Part shown: positions 37,949 to 47,664 of the stretch, in pieces | Position numbering within the stretch: position 1 is the stretch's first letter | Layout: the number at the start of each line of letters is the position of its first letter | DNA from: Paenibacillus_S sp043945595 | GTDB taxonomy: Bacteria > Bacillota > Bacilli > Paenibacillales > NBRC-103111 | Assembly: GCF_043945595.1 (NCBI RefSeq) | Contig: NZ_JBIFNP010000001.1 | Coordinates: 4,650,001-4,714,000 of the forward strand | DNA length: 64,000 bases | Direction of reading: 5' to 3' | Notes under the pieces: model-generated | The model's input: the letters and a program-made list of their open reading frames with translations, nothing else | The model's database searches: none | What the model was told of the DNA's origin: nothing | Program-made: the position numbers and the translations under genes

Positions 37949-39419
37949 TCAGCTGCGGTGCTTAATCATCATTTCTCTCACCCAATTCGCAAATGATACT
38001 TTATCCTTCTCCTGCGCCGGGATATGGGACGTCCTCAGCTGCTCGGCAGACTCATACAAGAAAACCGGCGCCGGCGCGTCAAACAGAATCATGTGATAAA
38101 GCGCGGCTTTATGGCGGCTGATCTCCTCTTGATACAGTGGGTCGGCGTAAAGATTGTTCCATTCCAGCGGGTCGTTTCTCAAATCGAAAAATAACGATCT
38201 CGCTTCTTCCCTGCACATAATCAGCTTGAAATCCTGGGAGCGGGCAGATATATTGATTGCCCCTTGCATTCTCGGCAAAAACATACGGCTGCCCGCCTCC
38301 CGAAACGGCAAGATCGCGGCCCGGCATATCCTTCCCCGGGCGTTGGCCGGCCGCTTGAGTTAACGTGACCGCAATGTCGATGCTGCTGCTCAGTTCCGTA
38401 TGACGTTCTCCCGCCATGCGATTTTCGGGATATTTGACGATAAGCGGAACCTTAACGAGCGGGTCGTACATATAATTCTGCTTTAACAGCAAATGATGAA
38501 AGCCTAAATATTCGCCATGGTCGCTGGTGTAAACAATCAGCGTATTGTCATACAGCCCTTTTCTTTGCAGCAGTGAAACGATCTGCCCGATATAATGGTC
38601 GATATGTGAAATGGACGCATAATAATAAGCCATACATTGTCTCAGCTGCTGCTCGGTAAGCTGCTCATGCGGGAAGAAGCCCGGATGCATCTGCAGATCG
38701 CGCGATATGCACTGCTCCGACCATCCCGGAAGCAGAGAAAGACTGCCTGCATCGTACATTTCACTCCATGGCTTCGGAGGATCGAAAGGATGATGCGGTT
38801 TAATGAAGCTCAGAAAGAGCAGGCTGCCTCCCTCTCCCCACGCATCAACAGCCTCAAGTCCCTTTCTGCCGATCCACGCTGTCGAGTGATGCTCCTCCGG
38901 GAGATCCGATACCATAGCCCCGCGGCTCTCCCAATAGGGAGCAGGCGCCTGCACCCGATATTCATCCACCTGGTCGAGCAGATCGACGTAATCAATCAGC
39001 CCTCTCTCCCGCAGGTAACGGTGATAGTCGTCCTCGTATCTTCCGTCGCCGTTTTGCTCGGCTAATACCATCTGCTCGTATCCAACGTCCTGGTATGTCG
39101 GCGTCAGATGCATTTTGCCGATCGCTTGCGTCGAATAACCGACGCGCTGAAGTATTTTTGGGTACGTGTCCAGTCCCGGCTGAACGGTGCAGCGATTGGG
39201 CCAGCCCAAGTGCTGATGCGGATATAGTCCGGTCAGGCTGGAATAGCGAGACGGCGTGCAAACCGGCGCATTGCAAAAATGATTGTCGTACGTTACACCG
39301 TCCTGCGCCAGCCGGTCGAGGTGCGGCGTTTGAATATCCCGGTTGCCATATGCGCCGAGGCAGTCAAACCGGTGCTGATCCGCCATAATAAACAAAATAT
39401 TGGGCTGCTTCATTTTCAT
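37949..39419 (-). CDS. Cys-type sulfatase (frameshifted near 38268)
   Basis: Sulfatase with the canonical modification motif C54-T-P-S-R, metal residues in FIMADQHRFD and TSDHGEYLG, and conserved AIGKMHLTP and SFIKPHHPFDPP. The frame changes near 38268: PYVFAENA is followed in another frame by QGAINISARSQDFKLIM and FFDLRNDPLEWNNL, the usual C-terminal sulfatase block. GAGGGAG precedes ATG 39419. No signal peptide, so it is presumably cytoplasmic. It lies between the LplC-type permease and the GH125 mannosidase, consistent with stepwise breakdown of an imported sulfated mannoside. Confidence 0.91.
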
Positions 39420-39434
39420 GGTACACGGCTCCCT

Positions 39435-40296
39435 CTATCCTTTGATTGAGCCAATTAAGGCCCCTTTAACAAAATACTTTTGCAGGAAAGGATAGATCAG
39501 CAGAATCGGAATCGTCGACATCATGACAGTGGCATATTTCAAAGAATCAATCGCCATAATGTAGTCGTCCGATACCGCGCCTTCGCTCCCTGTCAGCTGT
39601 CCGGCCAGCACAATCTCACGCAGCATCACTTGCAGCGGGAACAATCCGGCATCCCGTAAATAAATTAAGGGCCCCATGTAGTTGTTCCAAATTTGGACGG
39701 AATAAAATAACCCAATAGTGGCAAACACCGGCTTCGATAAGGGAATGACGATTTGAGCAAAAATCCCGATATCGCTGAGACCGTCAAGCTTGCCCGATTC
39801 CTCCAGTTCCTTGGGAATATTCGCGAAAAAGGTCCGCATAATGATTAAATTCCACGTGGCGACGGCTCCGGGCAGTACCATGGACACATATCGTGTTAAC
39901 CAAGCCAAGTTGTTTTACGACCAGAAAGGTAGGTATCATTCCGCCCTGGAAAAATATCGTAATTACGATCAGAATCATGAACGTTTTGGATAGCACCATC
40001 GTTTTTTTCGACAGTGCATAAGCCCCCATCGAGGTCAGCAGAAGTGAAATCGCGGTTCCAAGCGTAACGAATATCAGCGTGTTTTTGTAGCCGGTGAAAA
40101 TACGCCCGTCTTTGACGACATACTCATACATTCCCAGATTAAAACCTTTGGGCCAAAGGAATACATCCCCTCTCAACACGAAAGCCTGGCCGCTAAGCGA
40201 AATCACAAGCATGTAATAAAAGGGATACAAGGTCACCAGCACGACGAACAGCATCAGCAAAGCATGCACCAGAGCAAAGTAATTCAGCTTTCTCAA
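39435..40296 (-). CDS. LplC/YtcP-type ABC transporter permease (frameshifted near 39888)
   Basis: Membrane permease of about 287 residues. Part 1: LLMLFVVLVTLYPFYYMLVISL and GGMIPTFLVVKQLGLVNT. Part 2, in another frame: SMVLPGAVATWNLIIMRTFF, EAA loop LEESGKLDGLSDIGIF with IPLSKPV, and tail FVKGALIGSIKG. The break near 39888 falls inside a membrane segment that is conserved on both sides. I place the start at TTG 40296 (LRKLNYFALV) because GGGGAGG lies six bases upstream; the longer frame from ATG 40320 contains that site and overlaps the previous gene. Confidence 0.9.
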
Positions 40297-40313
40297 GCGG
40301 TTCCTCCCCTTTC

Positions 40314-41285
40314 CTACCATAGGCTATTGTCGCTGACTCTGCGGCTTATATAATTGGCGGAGACGACGAATAAGAAACTGATTACCCCGGTGAACAAATC
40401 AATAGCCGTGGCGTAGCTGTAATTTCCCTGCACCAAACCGACCCTGTACACATAAGTGCTTATAATATCCGCCGTTTCGTAGGTAATGGGAGTGTACAGT
40501 AAGTACACCTTTTCAAAGCCGATTTCCAGGACTCTTCCAATATCCAGCAAGAGCAGGACGACAATGGCCGATGAAATCCCCGGAATCGTGACATGCAGCG
40601 TCTGCTTCCAGCGATTCGCGCCATCAATTTTGGCGGCTTCATATAAGCCCGGATCTATGGAGGTTAGGGCAGCCAAATAAATGATCGTTCCCCAGCCTGC
40701 ATGCTGCCAGATCTCGGAGATAACATAGATCGGACGGAAAAATCCCGGCTCCATCATGAAATTGACCGGCTGAAGCCCGATCAGCTTCAAGACCTGATTG
40801 ACTACGCCCCCGGTAGGCGACAAGAACATAACGACCATCCCTGCAACAACCACATTGGAAATAAAATGAGGCAGGTAACTAACGGTCTGGACGAACCGCT
40901 TAAGCAGCTCTTTTCTCATTTCATTGATTAATAAAGCAAGTAGGATCGGCACCGGAAATCCGAAGAACAGCTTGTAAAAGCCCAACAAGAACGTATTTCG
41001 CAAAATTTTATAGAAATCGGGACTTTCTACAAACATGCGAAAATATTTGAGCCCTACCCATTCACTCGACAAAATCCCCTTAAATTGATTATAGTTTTGA
41101 AAAGAAATCACAATGCCGAACAAAGGCAAATATTTAAAGATAAGGTAATAGAGCATGCAGGGAAGCACGAGCAGCAACAAATATTTATCGCGCCGAACCT
41201 TTTGAAGAAAGGAACTGCCTGACGGCAATTCCTTGGTCGCAGGCAGATTTCGTTTCTTCAGCGGTGCAGTAGGCACTCGTTCCAA
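40314..41285 (-). CDS. LplB-type ABC transporter permease
   Basis: Membrane permease, 323 residues. A charged N-terminal extension of about 35 residues precedes the first segment YLLLLVLPCMLYYLIFKYLPLFG. Then VISFQNYNQFKGIL, LPHFISNVVVAG, and the EAA loop YEAAKIDGANRWKQTL with TIPGI. It begins with TTG 41285, ten bases after AGGAGG. It is co-transcribed with the binding protein before it and the LplC-type permease after it. Confidence 0.94.
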   Translation of the reverse strand: MERVPTAPLKKRNLPATKELPSGSSFLQKVRRDKYLLLLVLPCMLYYLIFKYLPLFGIVISFQNYNQFKGILSSEWVGLKYFRMFVESPDFYKILRNTFLLGFYKLFFGFPVPILLALLINEMRKELLKRFVQTVSYLPHFISNVVVAGMVVMFLSPTGGVVNQVLKLIGLQPVNFMMEPGFFRPIYVISEIWQHAGWGTIIYLAALTSIDPGLYEAAKIDGANRWKQTLHVTIPGISSAIVVLLLLDIGRVLEIGFEKVYLLYTPITYETADIISTYVYRVGLVQGNYSYATAIDLFTGVISFLFVVSANYISRRVSDNSLW

Positions 41286-41302
41286 TGGCGTAAGTACCTC
41301 CT

Positions 41303-42838
41303 TTAGTTGTTTCCGATATTTTTCAGCGTTCTTTCGTAGGCTGTTTTATACACGTCCAGCACTTTCTGAACACCCAGCTTTTTGGCTTCTTCGACGTATT
41401 GATCCCATTCGCTTAAATTTCTTTGTCCGATAATAAATTTGGCGATATTTTCATCCCTATGCTTCGTTACCGCCTCTCCGACCGTCGATAAGATTTCAAT
41501 CTCGCTTTCATTTAGAGCTGGGCGGGGCTGAGGCTTGGTCTCATAGCTTTCGACTGTTTGAAATGCGCTTTTGAGCGGAGCGGAGGACAGATCGACATAA
41601 GCATCGAAATCCATCGCCGCATACGAGCCTGGCGTGATAATTCCGGTCTTGATTCTCAAATCCGCAAAGCTGGTAAATTCGGGCTTAAATTTATTTTTGC
41701 CGTTCTCCACCGTGTAAGTCTCGCCTTCTTTCCCCCAGCTGGCGGTGCGGATCCCCTCATCCGAATACATGAAATCGAAATACCTCAGAACGGCATCCAT
41801 GTTTTTCGTTGTAGAAGCAACGGCGAAACCGCGGGTTTCCAGGCCTTCATAAGGCATTTTTTGAACACCGTTCGGCCCTCCGGCCGGCGGCGGCATATAG
41901 GAAAGCTGAAAACCGGGAACAGCCTTGCTGAGCGGTTCCGTATATTCGTCAATGAGACCGATCGCATCGGCTGTAATGAACGATTTGTTCTGTGCAAACA
42001 AGTCCTGATGCTGCTTACGCTGGTGCGCCATAAAATCCGGCGGGATATAGCCCGCTTTATAAAACTTGTTCATATACTCGACCAAGGTTTTATAATTGTC
42101 TTCAATCGGGCCGTATCTCCATTCCTTCTTGTTATAGTCGTAGTATTGGGCAGCGGAAGTATTGAAATTGGCAGCGATCCGGCCGATCGCATCCAGTTTA
42201 TTGAAGAAGGTAAGCGGATAGCTGTCCGGATACAGCTCCTTCAGCTTCTTGAGCACGCCGCCCAATTCCTCATAGTTCTTCGGGACCGCCAACCCGTGCT
42301 TTTTAAAAATATCCTCGCGGTACAGCCAGGACTGCCTTAACTGCTTCTCCAGACCGGAATTCGGAAAGAAGTAATATTTGCCGTCGGCGGAAACGATAGC
42401 CGCTTGCAGCTCGGGCCGGGCTTGCAGGTACTTTTTAAAGTTCGGCAGCTTATCGAAGTATTTCGAAATATCCTCGAAGGCTCCCTTCTGTCCATAACGG
42501 TTCGCCGCCGCCACGTTCGGTACCAGCATAAAGTCAGGCATTTCCCCCGACGATACAATCAAATTAACGGCTGCTTCATAATCATTGCCGGGAGGCGTCT
42601 GCACATCCAGATGGATCTTGGTCTGATCCTCCACATACTTATACCCTGCCCAGTTTTTGTTATACGGCCAGATCGGGTGGTTCTGTGTAGCCATCTTTAA
42701 CGTTACCGGCTTGGATTCACCTGAACCCTGCTTGGCCTGACTCTCGCTGCTTGACGATGAATCGGAGGAGCACCCCCACAAGACCGTACCCAGCAGCGTT
42801 ACGGAGAGCAGCGCCCCCATCGTTTGTTTACTTTTCAA
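41303..42838 (-). CDS. LipO-type ABC transporter substrate-binding lipoprotein
   Basis: Binding lipoprotein of about 511 residues, intact. Signal peptide with lipobox VLWGC, then a Ser-rich linker. Conserved blocks: IVSSGEMPDFMLVPNV, GAFEDISKYFDKLPNF, YYFFPNSG, SWLYREDIFKKHGL, and C-terminal GQRNLSEWDQYVEEAKKLG, typical for this long-form family. I prefer TTG 42838 (LKSKQTMG), placed after AAGGGGATG; the ATG at 42865 lies too far upstream. It captures the ligand for the importer linked to sulfatase and GH125 mannosidase. Confidence 0.93.
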   Translation of the reverse strand: MKSKQTMGALLSVTLLGTVLWGCSSDSSSSSESQAKQGSGESKPVTLKMATQNHPIWPYNKNWAGYKYVEDQTKIHLDVQTPPGNDYEAAVNLIVSSGEMPDFMLVPNVAAANRYGQKGAFEDISKYFDKLPNFKKYLQARPELQAAIVSADGKYYFFPNSGLEKQLRQSWLYREDIFKKHGLAVPKNYEELGGVLKKLKELYPDSYPLTFFNKLDAIGRIAANFNTSAAQYYDYNKKEWRYGPIEDNYKTLVEYMNKFYKAGYIPPDFMAHQRKQHQDLFAQNKSFITADAIGLIDEYTEPLSKAVPGFQLSYMPPPAGGPNGVQKMPYEGLETRGFAVASTTKNMDAVLRYFDFMYSDEGIRTASWGKEGETYTVENGKNKFKPEFTSFADLRIKTGIITPGSYAAMDFDAYVDLSSAPLKSAFQTVESYETKPQPRPALNESEIEILSTVGEAVTKHRDENIAKFIIGQRNLSEWDQYVEEAKKLGVQKVLDVYKTAYERTLKNIGNN

Positions 42839-42996
42839 AATAAGATCATCCCCTTCTGCGTTCAATGTGGTTATATCCGACTGCTGAGGCCATCATAGCC
42901 GGAGCGCAGAAATAAAGAAATCGCCAATTCCTCCGTTTATCGACCGTTTCTGCGGCACCGAAAAAAAGGAAGATCATCGTAAAAAGCGCATATTCG

Positions 42997-45240
42997 TCAA
43001 TCTGCCGAATCCGTATGCAGCAGCTGCTGCTTGCGGTATTCCTTAGGCGTAGTTCCCGTAAATTTCTTAAACATTCGGATAAACGAGTTCGCGTTATAAT
43101 AGCCGATATGTTTGCCGATCTCCTGCACATTCAAGTCCGTCTGCACAAGCAGCTCCTTGGCTTTGCCGATCCGATGCGTGTTGATATGCTCCAAGTAATT
43201 GATGCCCGTCTTCTCTTTGATGTACGCGGAAAGATAGGACACCGACAGCTTTAATTCAGCCGCCAGCTGTTCCAGCGAAATATCGTCGGTATAATGGTTG
43301 TGAATATAGTCCATAACGAACGCAATGATTTCATCTTGACTCTCCTTCTTATCCCTTATCGCGCGAACGACATCGTGAAAAAACGGTTCAAAAAACTGCA
43401 GATACTGATCCAGGGAACACAGATCGTTGATTGCCTCCACATTGTAGATATGGATCAGACCGCCCGACTCCACCTTTGATAATTCAACGACACTTAACGA
43501 TTTATAAAAAATGTCCATGGCGAATTGTCTGAACTCGCCGGAATTGGCGCCCATCGCGTGCAGCTGCACCAGCTTTCTGCGGATCCGCTCCATACACGCA
43601 TTATCACTTCCTGATTGCAGCAGTTGAAAAAACTCTTCCCCTTGACCCGGTGTGAAATAAATGGTTCCGGAAAACACCTTATGGGGCAGAACTTCATCTT
43701 GAATAATAACTGTCTGATCAGATAATTCGCGTTTTTCGAGCCGCCCCAGCGCCTCTTCGTAAGCCATATGATATTCATTCGAGCTTTCGTACAGGGAGCT
43801 GACGGCAACGGTCATGATCCAGGACTCTTTATCATGGTCAAACACGGCTTTCATTTGGTGTAGGATCCGCCCGATTCGCTGCCTCTCATTTCCGCCGAAT
43901 ACCATGGAAAGAATTTGATTCCTCTCAATCTGAATCGTTAGCGTGGAGGTGAAATGCTGCGATAAGGTTAATTGAATATATTCCCGGATAAAATACAATA
44001 CCTTGTCCATCGGCACATCCCCATGAATACGACGGAAGAAATGCAGGTGAAACAGAATAATAAAGAACGGCGCTTCCGCTTCGTCGTCAGGCGACGCTCC
44101 GGTATAAATTTTTTTCAGCTTCTTAATATATTCATAGTTTTCCAGCTGGTTGTTTTTGGTCAGCAGATCGTTATGAATTTGCCGGTTTAACTGATTCAGC
44201 TCATGTATTTTGGCGGAAATAAAGTCGAATTCCTTAATGTTGCTTTTAAAGCGAAGCAGCGATTTAGGCTGCTCGAAGGCTTGGACCATTTGCATAATAG
44301 GACGATTGAATCTTTTTCCGAGAATGACGGATGCAACAATGCCGATCAGGATGGAAACGAAACAGAGCACCAGCAGGATCAGGTTCAATCTCGTAATTTG
44401 ACTTTGGATTTTGCGTGTGGGAATGATGCTGACATAAGTTAAGCCGGATTGCCCTTTCTCAAAAAAATAATAATTATCATTTTCCTCGACATAGCTCCGG
44501 TTGGTCTGATAAGGCGGCAGATGTCCGCTGCCTATATCTCCTCTATGGAAGAGCGGCTGGCTTTGCTCATTTAAAATGATCAGGTTATCGGCCGAGGAAG
44601 GATGAAGATCGTAAAGCTTGTTCGTTTGAACCAGGGCGAAGATGGAATACGAATAAAACTGGTTTTTAACGACGACCGGCATCAGCTGCAACGAGTCTCC
44701 ATTGTATGCTTTAAAAGCGGCTTCCGGAAAAACCTGAAAGTAAAACGATGTCTTGAGCTTCTCCCGCCAAAATGAAGGCGTATACATTTCATTAGCATAA
44801 AAGATGGTAAAGGCCCGGTCTCCATCCAGGGTCCCGTCCTTCTCAATGTAGGTCGCACTGGACGGAAAATAAATCAATACGTTCTCCAGGCTTAGGAACC
44901 GGTTTAAGGTCACATTGCGAATTTGGTTTTGAATATCCCCTACCAATAAGTAATTAATATCTCTAGGCGATCTTGTGAGAAATTGCCCGTTGATTTGGGA
45001 AACCTTCTCATCTGTGTGCAGCCTCAGCAGCTCTTCCTTTAATGCGAAAAAATAATCCTCGTACTCTTTAGCCGTGTTTCGCAGGTTGGACTTATTGTTA
45101 TTAATAATCTCATCGAGAATATTGCTTTTGAAAAACGTGAACGAATAATAATTAAATGAGGTCAGCAAAAAAATAATGATGAGAAACTGCGAAAATATTT
45201 TATAAAACACAGAATGTGAATGACGAAATAATCGTTGCAT
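42997..45240 (-). CDS. Membrane-anchored AraC-family regulator
   Basis: Single-polypeptide sensor-regulator of 747 residues. Membrane segment 1 FYKIFSQFLIIIFLLTSFNYYSF, extracellular region of about 250 residues, membrane segment 2 NLILLVLCFVSILIGIVASVIL, then a GGDEF-like degenerate middle and the AraC domain with two helix-turn-helices (LEQLAAELKLSVSYLSAYIKE and VQEIGKHIGYYNANSFIRMFKK). GGGAGGGG precedes ATG 45240. It heads the mannosidase/sulfatase operon and lies back to back with the soluble AraC regulator at 45445. Probably senses the importer's ligand. Confidence 0.93.
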   Translation of the reverse strand: MQRLFRHSHSVFYKIFSQFLIIIFLLTSFNYYSFTFFKSNILDEIINNNKSNLRNTAKEYEDYFFALKEELLRLHTDEKVSQINGQFLTRSPRDINYLLVGDIQNQIRNVTLNRFLSLENVLIYFPSSATYIEKDGTLDGDRAFTIFYANEMYTPSFWREKLKTSFYFQVFPEAAFKAYNGDSLQLMPVVVKNQFYSYSIFALVQTNKLYDLHPSSADNLIILNEQSQPLFHRGDIGSGHLPPYQTNRSYVEENDNYYFFEKGQSGLTYVSIIPTRKIQSQITRLNLILLVLCFVSILIGIVASVILGKRFNRPIMQMVQAFEQPKSLLRFKSNIKEFDFISAKIHELNQLNRQIHNDLLTKNNQLENYEYIKKLKKIYTGASPDDEAEAPFFIILFHLHFFRRIHGDVPMDKVLYFIREYIQLTLSQHFTSTLTIQIERNQILSMVFGGNERQRIGRILHQMKAVFDHDKESWIMTVAVSSLYESSNEYHMAYEEALGRLEKRELSDQTVIIQDEVLPHKVFSGTIYFTPGQGEEFFQLLQSGSDNACMERIRRKLVQLHAMGANSGEFRQFAMDIFYKSLSVVELSKVESGGLIHIYNVEAINDLCSLDQYLQFFEPFFHDVVRAIRDKKESQDEIIAFVMDYIHNHYTDDISLEQLAAELKLSVSYLSAYIKEKTGINYLEHINTHRIGKAKELLVQTDLNVQEIGKHIGYYNANSFIRMFKKFTGTTPKEYRKQQLLHTDSAD

Positions 45241-45340
45241 GCGGCCCCTCCCGAAATACGGTATCTTATACTGTTATTTTACCGTTCCCCCTGCCGCATC
45301 CAATAGACTGTATGGACACTTTTTTCAAAAAATGTCGCAA

Positions 45341-45369
45341 TTGTTGACTACTTGCAAATCATGTACAAT
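45341..45369 (+). promoter_or_regulatory. Sigma-A-type promoter for AraC regulator
   Basis: TTGTTG (45341-45346) and TACAAT (45364-45369) are separated by 17 bp and lie 75 bases upstream of the TTG start at 45445. The match to consensus is fair; no operator is recognised. Confidence 0.5.
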
Positions 45370-45444
45370 GAAAAGACGCAGCTCTCTGACGCGCTGTGGA
45401 TACAGCTTCAGCTTCATCCCATTTCTACTTAGGAGGGGCCGCGT

Positions 45445-46344
45445 TTGTTTAGCGGAAACATTACCTACAAGGACAACCTTGACCTGAAGTTCCAGTTAGG
45501 CCATTTAATTATCAACGTGCTGTATATCACCTACCAGCCTCCCGAGCCCACCTGGAGAGTCAAGAATCATACCCACAGCAGCCACGAGTTTCATTTTATT
45601 CCTGCCGGAAGAGGGACTCTGCATGTCGGCCATAAGACGTACGACATCACGCCAGGGTGCTTTTATCTTACGGGGCCGGATGTGTTTCACCAACAGGAAA
45701 CTAACCCTGCGGAGCCGATGAGCGAGTATTGCATTAATCTCGAGCTAAAGCAGCTGAAGCCGAAAAGCAGGAAATCCGCCTACTTTATTCAAAGTGAAGT
45801 CGATCAGCTGATTCATATTTTCACCTGCCGTCCCTTCTGGTTCGGGGACGATGCCTACCACATCGCAGACCTGTGCAAACAGATTTTACTGGAGCTGGAG
45901 CATCCGCGTTTGGGGTGCTATACGGTGGTCCAGAATCTGATCTCGCAAATGCTTGTCAAAGCAGCCCGCTGCATAACGGGTGACACCGATCCGGACTATG
46001 CGCTTCCCGGCAAAATTGTTAACGACCGGCGCAGGGACATCGTTGACGATTTTTTCAGACTTGAGCTTGCGGCGCCCAAATCGCCTGTTCAGCTGGCCGC
46101 CCGTATAGGCGTCAGCGTGCGTCAATTAAACCGCATCCTTATGCAGTATTACTCGATGACGTTCACCGAAAAGCTGCGGTATCACCGCGTCGAGAACGCT
46201 AAGATGTTACTTAAATCCAAGCCTTGGACCGTTAAAAAGATAGCCGAAGAAGTCGGCTATGCCGATGCAGGCTACTTTCATGAAAGCTTCCGCGAGGTGG
46301 TCGGAAGGACACCTAATGAGTACAGGAGAAGTACGGAGCATTAA
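45445..46344 (+). CDS. AraC-family regulator with cupin domain
   Basis: Soluble transcription regulator of 299 residues. N-terminal cupin-type ligand-binding domain: HTHSSHEFHFIPAGRGTLHVG and YLTGPDVFHQQ. C-terminal AraC domain with PVQLAARIGVSVRQLNRILMQ and VKKIAEEVGYADAGYFHESFR. It starts with TTG 45445, behind an excellent AGGAGG. It is the only plus-strand gene between two minus-strand sugar operons, back to back with the regulator of the mannosidase locus and pointing toward the end of the galactonate-dehydratase-like gene. Which operon it controls is open. Confidence 0.92.
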   Translation: MFSGNITYKDNLDLKFQLGHLIINVLYITYQPPEPTWRVKNHTHSSHEFHFIPAGRGTLHVGHKTYDITPGCFYLTGPDVFHQQETNPAEPMSEYCINLELKQLKPKSRKSAYFIQSEVDQLIHIFTCRPFWFGDDAYHIADLCKQILLELEHPRLGCYTVVQNLISQMLVKAARCITGDTDPDYALPGKIVNDRRRDIVDDFFRLELAAPKSPVQLAARIGVSVRQLNRILMQYYSMTFTEKLRYHRVENAKMLLKSKPWTVKKIAEEVGYADAGYFHESFREVVGRTPNEYRRSTEH

Positions 46345-46398
46345 CCGTCTTAAAGAGGTCGCTGTTTCGCAGCGGAAATAAGCGGTATGTGGAGATAT

Positions 46399-46441
46399 AA
46401 AAAAACAGCCACCCTCCCCGCTTCTAGGGACGATAGCCGTT
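46399..46441 (-). terminator. Intrinsic terminator after enolase-family operon
   Basis: AACGGCTA pairs with TGGCTGTT (two G-U pairs) around an inner CCC/GGG stem, followed on the minus strand by seven T. It lies between the convergent genes ending at 46344 (plus) and 46490 (minus). Confidence 0.72.
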
Positions 46442-46489
46442 TAAATTCTTTGTGTAAAATGACGCCTAGCTTGAACAGCGGTCTTCTCC

Positions 46490-47618
46490 TTACCAATCCC
46501 GCACCGAGCCGTCGATCCCGTTTAGCTTCGGCAGCACCCTGGTCGGCTTCTGCGGATAGGATGCGGCGATCTCTTCATTAAATTCGATGCCGAGCCCCGG
46601 GCCGACCGGCGGGTAAGCGTAGCCGTCCACGATTTGCGGCCAAGGAGAGACGATATCCGTCGGCTTGGCCGAATCGGCCCAGAAGCCTTCCATCAGCGTA
46701 ATATTCGGAATCGCGAGCGAAATATGGACGCTGGCCGAGGTGCCGAGCGGCCCCCAGTTGTTGTGCGGCACGACATTGATATTGTACACCTCGGCGAACG
46801 CGGCGATCTTCTTGATCTCCGTGATGCCGCCGCACCAGCAGACATCGGGGCGCAAGTAATCGACGTGGCCGTCTATGACCAGCTCGCGGAAATCGTATTT
46901 ATTGTGGCCGCGTTCGCCGGTAGCCAGCGGGATGTTCGTATGCTGCCGGTACCGGTTTAACGCCTGCGGGTTCTCGTGGCGGATCGGGTCCTCGATATAG
47001 AGCGGCTTGAATTTGGCGACGCCTTCCGCCAGCATGACCGCGAAATCGGGATCGTAGCGGCCGTGGCATTCGAGAATAAGGTCGACGTCGTCGCCGACCG
47101 CCGCGCGGATCGCTTCCGTATATTCGATCTGCTGCCGGACCGCCCGCTTATGGTCGTGCAGGTCGATATCGTCCATATCGTGAAAGCCGCGGTAGCGGAT
47201 CGCGGTGACGCCTTTGGCCGCCAGCTTCTTGGCGTTTGCGGCAATCTCCTCCGCGGAATGGCCGGTCACATGCCCGTACAGCCTGACCTTCTCGCGGGCC
47301 AGTCCTCCCAGCAGCTGATAGACCGGCGCGTTGAGCGCTTTGCCCTTAATATCCCACAGCGCCATGTCGATCGCGGCAATCGCCGAGCCGGTCACCGGGC
47401 CGCCCCGCGCAAACAGCCGGCGGAAGCAGGCCTGCCACAAATATTCGATCCGCTGCGGGTCCGTCGCCGAGAATATACGGCTTCAGCTCCTCCACCATGC
47501 CGATCACGGCCAGCGGTGTAAAGCTGGAGCCTTCACCGTAGCCGGTAATGCCTTCATCCGTTTCGATTTTGACAAATACGCCATTAGCCCGAAAACAAGT
47601 CACATTGGTAATTTTCAT
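46490..47618 (-). CDS. D-galactonate dehydratase-like enolase-superfamily protein (frameshifted near 47460)
   Basis: Acid-sugar dehydratase of about 376 residues. N terminus MKITNVTCFRANGVF and GYGEGSSFTPLAV; after GDG the frame changes, and DPQRIEYLWQACFRRL continues in another frame. Barrel motifs: LILECHGRYDPDFAV, YIEDPIRHENPQAL, ATGERGHNKYDFRE, LRPDVCWCGGITEIKKIAAFAE and VVPHNNWGPLGTSAS, most like the D-galactonate dehydratase branch. GGAGGC precedes ATG 47618. The metal Asp is replaced by Glu-Cys-His-Gly, as in that branch. Last gene of the operon with a second enolase-family enzyme at its start. Galactonate is a guess; other aldonates are possible. Confidence 0.86.
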
Positions 47619-47664
47619 ACGATTGCGCCTCCTGAACACGAATGATGGGCAAGGACCGCTTCAC

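Noticed and set aside
45239..45487. Plus-strand open frame of 82 codons before the AraC gene
   Set aside because: No ribosome binding site, no family resemblance, and it overlaps the promoter and the well-supported start of the AraC gene at 45445.
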